This document shows positions 7,609 through 14,230 of a stretch of 24,817 bases of DNA, piece after piece. This DNA is from an uncultured Actinomycetes bacterium. GTDB taxonomy: Bacteria; Actinomycetota; CALGFH01. The first letter of the stretch is position 1, and each line of letters starts with the position of its first letter. A program made the translations under genes and the position numbers. Below the pieces are notes generated by a model that ran no database searches, was not told where the DNA came from, and saw only the letters and a program-made list of their open reading frames with translations. The DNA is taken from NCBI GenBank assembly GCA_937881255.1, contig CALGFH010000162.1:1-24817 (forward strand). The letters are read 5' to 3'.

Positions 7609-8288
7609 GGGGTCCCGGCCTCCTTGCCGGCCACCGGGCGGCTGCGCTCGCGGACGGCGTCGAAGAAGCCGTCGATCGCCTCCCAGGCCTCCTGGCCGCC
7701 GTCAAAGCCCTTCCAGTGCATCCGGACCAGGCCGACCAGCTCGTAGCAGGCGTCGATCGGGACCAGGAAGCACTCGAAGCCCTGGCCGGCCCGGCGCACC
7801 AGCAGGGCCTCGACGTCGGGGGCGAGGTCGGTCATGACCGGGTTGGCCGCGACCACGTCGGCCCACGCCTCCAGCGGGAGCAGCGACTCGGTGGCCCCGG
7901 CCGGGCTGGGATAGAAGGCCACCACCCGGCCCAGGTCGGAGTTGTGGAAGAAGAACGCGACCCGCACCGGGATCTGGAGGGCGTCCCACTGGCCCTCGCC
8001 CAGCCCGAAGGCCTGGTCGTGCAGGTAGCGGTCGGGCACCGCCCGGTAGCGGCCGCCGGCCGCCCCCTGGTGGGTGAACAGCAGGTAGCAGGCCCGGCAG
8101 GTGCACATGATCTGGCGGCTCTCGAGGTTGACCACGTGGGAGTGGCCGTCGCCGATCGGCTCGGCGCACATCTCGCAGGCCTCCCCCGGGGCCGCGCGCG
8201 GTTTCTTCCGGGCCTCCGCCCCCGGCACCGGAACGTCCGGCTCCGGCTCCGGCGGCGGGTCCACGAACCGCCGCAGGCCGGAGCTCAT
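7605..8288 (-). CDS. DUF5947-like Cys-rich hydrogenase accessory protein
   Basis: A 227-residue protein. After a Pro-rich leader of about 35 residues come C38-x2-C41, then H49/H51, then C62-x-C64-x2-C67 (CEMC ... MCTCRACYLLF), a probable zinc or Fe-S knuckle. The rest (RVAFFFHNSDLGRVVAFYPSPAGATESLLPLEAW ... FECFLVPIDACYELVGLVRMHWKGFDGG) matches the pattern I associate with DUF5947, an uncharacterised family of actinobacterial hydrogenase clusters. It is probably cytoplasmic. The ATG at 8288 overlaps the upstream stop as ATGA and the 3' end overlaps the DUF6084-like start as ATGA. The five cysteines could hold a metal used in maturation or electron transfer; no function has been shown that I know of. 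Confidence 0.9.
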   Translation of the reverse strand: MSSGLRRFVDPPPEPEPDVPVPGAEARKKPRAAPGEACEMCAEPIGDGHSHVVNLESRQIMCTCRACYLLFTHQGAAGGRYRAVPDRYLHDQAFGLGEGQWDALQIPVRVAFFFHNSDLGRVVAFYPSPAGATESLLPLEAWADVVAANPVMTDLAPDVEALLVRRAGQGFECFLVPIDACYELVGLVRMHWKGFDGGQEAWEAIDGFFDAVRERSRPVAGKEAGTP

Positions 8289-9124
8289 GACGCTCCCGAG
8301 CCGACCGCCAGGCGGACCCGGCCGTCGCCGGCGAGCAGGGGCAGGGGGACCAGGTGGAGCTCGGGCCGGTCGACCCCGCGGCCGGCCAGCCGGACGTCGA
8401 AGCGCTCCCGGCACGACCCGCAGGCCAGCACGCCGTCGTCCAGGGCGGCCGTGCCGGCCAGCCCGGCGCCGCAGGACGGGCAGCGGTCGCGGTAGGCGTA
8501 CAGCTCGCCGCCGACGCTGCACACCACCACCCCGGCCCCGGCGACCTCGACCGCGGTCAGGCGGCCCGGCTCCAGCCCGTCGAGGCCGTCGACCACCTCC
8601 CACTCCCGGCGCAGCGGCTGGATCTGGAGCAGCTGGGGCTCCTTCTCCCTGGTCAGGTTCTCGACCTCGACGGCCGTGACCTCGGGGGCGGCCTCCTCGA
8701 TGGCCCGCTCGATGGCCAGCTTGACCGTCATGGTGGAGGACGGGCAGCCGTCGCAGCTGCCCTCCAGGCGCAGGTGGACGACCCCATCGGTGTCGACCCC
8801 GACCAGCTCGACCCCGCCGGCGTGCGACCCCAGGTAGGGGCGGACCTGGTCGAGGGCCTCGACCACCCGGGTCTCGGTGTCCTTGGGATGGAGGTCGTGG
8901 AGGACGAGCAGGCTGGCGACCAGCTCGTCCTCCACCAACCGGTCAAGGGCCTGCGGCCCGGCCAGCTCGACCGTCCGCTCCAGCCCGGCCCCGTACAGCT
9001 CGACCACCAGCCGCACGACCTCCTCGGCGAGCTCGGCCGTGCCGGGGTCGCCGGTGGCCCGGATCTGGCCGAGCAGCTCCTCGATCCGGGAGCCGACCGC
9101 CCGGAGGTCGCGCGCCTCACTCAT
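8285..9124 (-). CDS. hhyE: NifU-like / Rieske-like fusion protein, putative electron-transfer partner (HhyE-type)
   Basis: A 279-residue fusion. Residues about 85-155 are a NifU C-terminal-type domain with its C124-x2-C127 motif (GSCDGCPSSTMTVKLAIERAI). Residues about 175-275 have the layout of a Rieske-type domain (VCSVGGELYAYRDRCPSCG ... GVLACGSCRERFDV). The two Rieske His ligands are absent: the first box reads C215-P-S-C218 and the second C235-G-S-C238, giving four Cys as in rubredoxin or a zinc ribbon. The gene follows hhyL by 8 nt. In Mycobacterium smegmatis a putative Fe-S protein in this position, HhyE, is required for H2 consumption by the group 1h hydrogenase, so electron relay to the respiratory chain is the likely role. 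The symbol rests on position and domain resemblance. Confidence 0.88.
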   Translation of the reverse strand: MSEARDLRAVGSRIEELLGQIRATGDPGTAELAEEVVRLVVELYGAGLERTVELAGPQALDRLVEDELVASLLVLHDLHPKDTETRVVEALDQVRPYLGSHAGGVELVGVDTDGVVHLRLEGSCDGCPSSTMTVKLAIERAIEEAAPEVTAVEVENLTREKEPQLLQIQPLRREWEVVDGLDGLEPGRLTAVEVAGAGVVVCSVGGELYAYRDRCPSCGAGLAGTAALDDGVLACGSCRERFDVRLAGRGVDRPELHLVPLPLLAGDGRVRLAVGSGAS

Positions 9125-9132
9125 GGGCAGCC

Positions 9133-10908
9133 CTACCCCTGGTTGAGCATGGTCGGCGAGTGCAGCTTCTTCACCACGTTGCCGTCGCCCAGGTACATGT
9201 GGACCCCGCAGGGCAGGCACGGGTCGAAGCTGCGGACCGCCCGCATGATGTCGATGCCCTTGAACTTCTCGGGTGGGTTCTCCTCGAAGATGGGGGTGTT
9301 CTGGACGGCGTCCTCGTACGGCCCCGGGGTGCCGTAGGTGTCGCGGACGCTGCCGTTCCAGGGCGTCGGCGGGTAGGGGTGGTAGTTGGCGATCTTGCCG
9401 TTGCGGATGACCATGTGGTGCGACAGCACGCCCCGCACGGCCTCGGTGAAGCCGACGCTCACGGCCTCGTCGGGCACCTTGAAGGTCTCCCAGGTCTTGG
9501 TGTGGCCGGCCCGGATCTCGGCCAGCGCCTTCTCGGTGAAGTGCAGGGCCGCGGCGGCCGCGTAGGCCTGGAAGTAGGTGCGGGCCCGGTTGCGCTCGAT
9601 GGCGTTGGACCACTGGGGGATCTTCCACTCGAAGCTGGCCTCGGGCTTGGTGGCCGTCCGGGGCAGGTTGATGACCACGCTGCTGCCGGTGGCCTTGATG
9701 TAGCCGATGTCGACCAGGCCGGCCAGGGCGGTCACCCACAGCCGGGCGATCGGCCCGCCGCCGGTGTCCAGGGCCAGGTGGTCGGTGCCGTCGAACCAGC
9801 GCGGCGACATCACCCAGGAGTAGTTGTTGTCGAAGTCGCGCTTCTGGGGCTTGGGGATGGTGTGCTGGTTCCAGGGGTGGCGGCGGTCGACCGGGTTGCC
9901 CACCGGGTCGTGGGTCACGAACATCGGCTGGTCTTCCCAGTCCTGGTAGTAGGAGCTGCCCAGCAGGATGCGGATGCCCAGGTTGATCTCGGTCAGGTCG
10001 GTGGTGACGAGCTTGCCGTCGACGACCACGCCCGGGGTCACGAACATCTTGCGGCCCCAGTCGGTCATGGTCTCGTAGCGGAAGTCGCAGTGGTCGGGGT
10101 CGTTGAGGCTGCCCCAGCAGCCGAGCAGGACCCGGCGCCGGCCGACCTCCTCGTAGCCGGGCAGGGCCTGGTAGAAGAAGTCGAACAGGTCGTCGTGCAT
10201 GGGCACGACCCGCTTCATGAACTCCACGTAGCGCATCAGGCGGGTCAGGTAGTCGGTGAACAGCTGCACCGTGGCCACCGTGCCGACCCCGCCCGGGTAC
10301 AGGGTCGAGGGGTGGACGTGGCGGCCCTCCATCAGGCAGAACATCTCCCTGGTGGAGCGGCTGACCTGGAGCGCCTCGCGGTAGAACTCGCCCTCGAGCG
10401 GGTTCAGCGAGCGCATGATGTCGCCGATGGTCCGGTAGCCGTGGTCGCCGGCGTGGGGGGCCTCGGTGTTGTTGGCCAGCTCGAGCACGCCCGGGTTGGT
10501 CTCTTTGACCATCCGCTCGCAGTAGTCGACCCCGACCAGGTTCTCCTGGAAGATGTTGTGGTCGAACATGTACTCGGCCGACTCGCCCAGGTTGATGATC
10601 CACTCGCCCAGGTGCGGCGGCCGGACCCCGTAGGCCATGTTCTGGTTGTAGACCGAGCAGGTGGCGTGGTTGTCCCCGCAGATGCCGCAGATGCGGCTGG
10701 TGATGAAGTGGGCGTCGCGGGGGTCCTTGCCCTTCATGAAGATCGAGTAGCCGCGGAAGATCGACGAGGTCGAGAAGCACTCGGCGACCCGCTTCTGCTT
10801 GAAGTCGATCTTGGTGTAGATCCCGAGGCTGCCGACGATGCGGGTGATCGGGTCCCACGCCATCTCGACGAGGCCGTCACCGGTCCCTGCACGCTCGGTC
10901 GTCGTCAT
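9133..10908 (-). CDS. hhyL: [NiFe]-hydrogenase large subunit, group 1h (actinobacterial high-affinity type)
   Basis: The catalytic subunit, oxidising H2. Both metal-site motifs are intact: the N-terminal RICGICGDNHATCS (C74, C77) and the C-terminal DPCLPCGVH (C564, C567, H570). The CGDNHATCSVYNQNMAYG extension of the first motif and the D-P-C-L-P-C-G-V-H form are characteristic of the group 1h/5 enzymes that scavenge trace or atmospheric H2 under carbon starvation. A 21-residue tail after H570 should be cut off by the protease at 5001-5519. The length of 591 residues is normal. The ATG at 10908 has GGGAGGG 6 nt upstream and follows hhyS by 13 nt. No signal sequence is present, so the enzyme should fold in the cytoplasm. 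Confidence 0.97.
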   Translation of the reverse strand: MTTTERAGTGDGLVEMAWDPITRIVGSLGIYTKIDFKQKRVAECFSTSSIFRGYSIFMKGKDPRDAHFITSRICGICGDNHATCSVYNQNMAYGVRPPHLGEWIINLGESAEYMFDHNIFQENLVGVDYCERMVKETNPGVLELANNTEAPHAGDHGYRTIGDIMRSLNPLEGEFYREALQVSRSTREMFCLMEGRHVHPSTLYPGGVGTVATVQLFTDYLTRLMRYVEFMKRVVPMHDDLFDFFYQALPGYEEVGRRRVLLGCWGSLNDPDHCDFRYETMTDWGRKMFVTPGVVVDGKLVTTDLTEINLGIRILLGSSYYQDWEDQPMFVTHDPVGNPVDRRHPWNQHTIPKPQKRDFDNNYSWVMSPRWFDGTDHLALDTGGGPIARLWVTALAGLVDIGYIKATGSSVVINLPRTATKPEASFEWKIPQWSNAIERNRARTYFQAYAAAAALHFTEKALAEIRAGHTKTWETFKVPDEAVSVGFTEAVRGVLSHHMVIRNGKIANYHPYPPTPWNGSVRDTYGTPGPYEDAVQNTPIFEENPPEKFKGIDIMRAVRSFDPCLPCGVHMYLGDGNVVKKLHSPTMLNQG

Positions 10909-10921
10909 CGACGTCCCTCCC

Positions 10922-11971
<1,050 letters not shown>

Positions 11972-11997
11972 GCCGCTTCACCACCTCATCGGGTTGG

Positions 11998-12666
11998 TCA
12001 GGAGCTGTCGGACGCCTCCAGCGCCACCTGGGTCAGCTCCCACAGGACGTGGTAGACGGTGGTCTGGGCCTCCTGGATCCGGTGGACCGAGGAGGAGGGG
12101 ACCACGAACAGGTAGTCGATGGTGTCGAGCTCGGCCATCTTGCCGCCCTCGTAGCCGGCCAGACCGATGGTGAGCAGCCCGCGCCGGCTCGCCTCCTCGA
12201 AGGCGCGGACGAGATTGTCTGAGTTGCCGCTGGTCGACAGGCCCACGGCGATGTCACCGGGCCGGCCGAAGGCGGCCAGTTGGCGGGCGAAGACGACGTC
12301 GAAGCCGACGTCGTTGGCCAGGGCGGTGACCACGGCCACGTCGTCGGTCAGGGAGAGGGCGGGCAGGGGACGGCCGCCCGGACGAGGATGCAGGAAGGTG
12401 GTGGCCACGGCCTGGGCGTCGGTGGAGCTGCCGCCGTTGCCGAAGGCGAACAGCCGGCCGCCACCCAGGAACGACCGGGCCATGGCCCTGGCGCAGTCGG
12501 CCAGCCGGGCCGCGTCCCGGTGCACGGTCAGGCGGCGCAGCTCGACGATCTCGGCCGCCTTGTCCACGGTGGAGCGGCGCACCTGGTCGAGCACGTCCTC
12601 CAGGTTGGAGCCGCCCGAGTAGAGGAAGGGGTAGAGGGACTCGACCCCGGTGCCGTCACGAGCCAC
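11998..12666 (-). CDS. SIS-domain protein, GmhA-like but with altered catalytic positions
   Basis: A 222-residue SIS (sugar isomerase) domain protein of the phosphoheptose isomerase family. The phosphosugar-binding segment FAFGNGGSSTDAQ and the loop LSTSGNSDNLVRA are clear, as is a C-terminal QEAQTTVYHVLWEL helix. Compared with E. coli GmhA (alignment from memory), the active-site His61 and Glu65 positions read A86 and T90 and the His in the C-terminal helix is Gln, while the last His (YHV) is kept. It may thus be non-catalytic. The start is uncertain: GTG 12666 was chosen to limit overlap with the upstream gene to 11 nt; GTG 12675 or ATG 12705 are alternatives. It belongs to the operon immediately before hhyS. 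Its role in hydrogenase biology is unknown. Confidence 0.88.
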   Translation of the reverse strand: MARDGTGVESLYPFLYSGGSNLEDVLDQVRRSTVDKAAEIVELRRLTVHRDAARLADCARAMARSFLGGGRLFAFGNGGSSTDAQAVATTFLHPRPGGRPLPALSLTDDVAVVTALANDVGFDVVFARQLAAFGRPGDIAVGLSTSGNSDNLVRAFEEASRRGLLTIGLAGYEGGKMAELDTIDYLFVVPSSSVHRIQEAQTTVYHVLWELTQVALEASDSS

Positions 12667-12886
12667 CGGCGGCACCCCCGACCACGGCGATGGCCTCCTT
12701 GGCATGGACCAGGATGGTGTCCCCGACGGTCGCGTCGACCAGGGCGACGCTGACCTCCTCCATGCTCTGGCCGGTGTCGACCACGGCCAGGTCGGCGTCG
12801 AGCAGGCGGACCACCGTCACCTGGACCGCCTCGTCCGAGCAGGTGATGCAGACGTCGCCGTAACACTCGGGGATGTCGCCGCTCAC
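12656..12886 (-). CDS. Divergent HypC-like protein without the N-terminal Cys
   Basis: A 76-residue HypC/HupF-like protein. The core (VQVTVVRLLDADLAVVDTG ... EEVSVALVDATVGDTILVHAKEAIAVV) matches the OB-fold of HypC, including the G-D-x-I-L-V-H-A-x-E-A-I segment. The canonical MC-x-x-x-P N-terminus is missing; instead the protein reads CYGDVCITCSD, with C8, C13 and C16 set back from the start. GTG 12886 overlaps the preceding stop as GTGA and has GGAGG 7 nt upstream, so a longer start is unlikely. It lies between two SIS-domain genes and two genes upstream of hhyS, away from hypACDE. It may be a dedicated chaperone for the small subunit or SIS proteins; that is speculative. Confidence 0.9.
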   Translation of the reverse strand: MSGDIPECYGDVCITCSDEAVQVTVVRLLDADLAVVDTGQSMEEVSVALVDATVGDTILVHAKEAIAVVGGAAGGS

Positions 12887-13509
12887 CGGATCACCTCCGG
12901 GTCGAGCACGCCCGGCTGCTCGAACAGGACGTGCACCAGCTCCCAGAGAACGTGGTAGGCGGTGACGTGGACCTCCTTGACGACCAGCGGGTCGTCGGAG
13001 CGGGCGACCAGCGCGTGGTGGACGGCGGCGCTGCCGGCCGTCCCGCCGCCGTCCCCGCCGACCAGGGCGATGGTCAGCATGCCGAGCTCGGCCGCCGCCT
13101 CCAGCCCGCGGAGCACCGCCGGGTCGTTGCCGTCGACCGACACCCCGAGGGCGATGTCCTCGGGGGCGGCCAGGTAGCGGAGCTGGTGGGCGTAGACCTC
13201 GGCGTAGCCCTCGCGGCTGGCGATGCTGGTCAGGGTGGCCACGTCGCCGGTCAGGGAGATGGCCGGCAGGGCCCGCTTGCCCACGATCACCGGGTGGACG
13301 AACTCGACGGCGATGTGCTGGGCGTCGGTGCTGGGGCCGCCGCTGCCGAAGCAGACCAGCTTGCCGCCGCGATGGAAGCGGATGGCCATCGCGTGGCAGG
13401 CCGCGGCCACCTGCTCGGCGTCGCCGGCCAGGGCTTCGACGGGCTTCACCCGCTGTTCGAGGGCGTCGGCGGCCGCCGCTTGGAGTGTCTCCGACAGTCG
13501 CTGTCGCAT
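12883..13509 (-). CDS. SIS-domain phosphoheptose isomerase-like protein (first gene of the hydrogenase operon)
   Basis: A 208-residue GmhA-type SIS protein. The binding segment is CFGSGGPSTDAQHIAVEFVHP; H65 and E69 correspond to the GmhA active-site His and Glu, and H181 and H186 in KEVHVTAYHVLWEL to the C-terminal His residues, so the catalytic set looks complete (alignment from memory). Canonical GmhA isomerises sedoheptulose 7-phosphate to glycero-manno-heptose 7-phosphate. No other heptose pathway gene is nearby, so the substrate here is open. The ATG at 13509 has GGGAGGG 6 nt upstream, and this is the first gene after the 166-nt divergent intergenic region. It is paired with the degenerate SIS protein at 11998-12666, and the two may form a heteromer. 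Confidence 0.92.
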   Translation of the reverse strand: MRQRLSETLQAAAADALEQRVKPVEALAGDAEQVAAACHAMAIRFHRGGKLVCFGSGGPSTDAQHIAVEFVHPVIVGKRALPAISLTGDVATLTSIASREGYAEVYAHQLRYLAAPEDIALGVSVDGNDPAVLRGLEAAAELGMLTIALVGGDGGGTAGSAAVHHALVARSDDPLVVKEVHVTAYHVLWELVHVLFEQPGVLDPEVIR

Positions 13510-13572
13510 GCACGGCCCTCCCGGCGGCCTACGGGCGTTTGGGAAGCATGCGCCGTCGCCGCTCGCAATGCA

Positions 13573-13608
13573 AGACAGTTCTGTCCGGACACCCTGTCAC
13601 GTTTGTCT
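13573..13608. promoter_or_regulatory. Cluster of TGTC/GACA half-sites between hydrogenase operon and its divergent regulator
   Basis: Five TGTC or GACA tetramers fall within 34 bp: GACA 13574, TGTC 13582, GACA 13588, TGTC 13595, TGTC 13604. They form the perfect palindrome TGTCCGGACA (13582-13591) and the overlapping inverted repeat GACAG-TT-CTGTC (13574-13585). The site sits 64 nt upstream of the first operon gene and 68 nt upstream of the regulator start, a typical operator position. The binding protein is unknown; the adjacent HTH regulator is the obvious candidate. I found no convincing -35/-10 pair for the operon itself. Confidence 0.5.
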
Positions 13609-13637
13609 GGTTCCTAGGACCGGAGCGCAACGTCCCC

Positions 13638-13643
13638 TACAAT
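13638..13643 (+). promoter_or_regulatory. Candidate -10 element of the regulator gene
   Basis: TACAAT at 13638-13643 is a near-consensus -10 hexamer, conspicuous in this GC-rich context. A transcript starting near 13650 would have a leader of about 25 nt including AGGAG (13665-13669), 6 nt before the TTG start of the regulator. No good -35 is seen at 16-18 bp, so an activator may be needed. Confidence 0.4.
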
Positions 13644-13675
13644 CGCACAAATTGGCGGCGGCAGAGGAGCACTCT

Positions 13676-14230
13676 TTGGAGGAGCGCGTCGACGACGTCC
13701 TGGCCGACCGGGCGCCCGACGACGCGCAGGCGACGGTTCCCATGGAATCGGTGGTCGTCGACCCGGTGTTCGTGGTCACCCAGACCTTCCCGGCCCGGCC
13801 GAGCTCCATCCCCGACATCCGCGACTTCGTCCTGCGCTACCTGGCCGACGCCCCCCTGACCCCCGACGGCAGCCAGCAGATCCACCACGCCGTGCTCGCC
13901 GCCCTGCTGGACGCGGCCAGCCCCGACGGCGGCCAGATCCAGGTCTGCTTCCGCATCTTCCCGGACGGGGTCGAGGTCGACGTCCTGCGCGGCCCGGCCA
14001 GCGCCGGCAGCAGCTTCCCGGCCGTCCGCCGCGACCGGCCCGACCACCGCTCCTTCGCCGAGTGGATCTCGGGAATGCTCAAGCGCGAGGGCCTCTCCCA
14101 GGAGGCCGCGGCCAGGCAGCTCGGGGTGTCGGTGAAGACGGTCAGCCGCTGGGTCGGCGGCGAGACCGAGCCCCGCCTGCGCGAGCTCCGCCGGATCCGC
14201 GAGGTCTTCGGCGAGGCCCCCCTGGGCTAG
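13676..14230 (+). CDS. Transcriptional regulator: RsbW-like N-terminal domain fused to XRE helix-turn-helix
   Basis: A 184-residue protein divergent from the hydrogenase operon. Residues about 132-178 are an XRE/Cro-type helix-turn-helix (LKREGLSQEAAARQLGVSVKT, then SRWVGGETEPRLRELRRI), close to a copper-fist-free, classic HTH pattern. Residues about 33-105 (QTFPARPSSIPDIRDFVLRYL ... IQVCFRIFPDGVEVDVLRGP) resemble the start of an RsbW/SpoIIAB anti-sigma ATPase, but the N-box Glu and Asn are replaced (AVLAALLDAA), so ATP binding is doubtful. The start is TTG 13676, preceded by AGGAG with a 6-nt spacer; an ATG at 13742 has no ribosome binding site and would cut into the N-terminal domain. It probably controls the operon. 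Its stop overlaps the convergent stop of the next gene in the shared sequence CTAG. Confidence 0.85.
   Translation: MEERVDDVLADRAPDDAQATVPMESVVVDPVFVVTQTFPARPSSIPDIRDFVLRYLADAPLTPDGSQQIHHAVLAALLDAASPDGGQIQVCFRIFPDGVEVDVLRGPASAGSSFPAVRRDRPDHRSFAEWISGMLKREGLSQEAAARQLGVSVKTVSRWVGGETEPRLRELRRIREVFGEAPLG

Noticed and set aside
13742..14230. ATG 13742 as start of the XRE regulator
   Set aside because: No ribosome binding site, whereas TTG 13676 has AGGAG 6 nt upstream and the frame is open.
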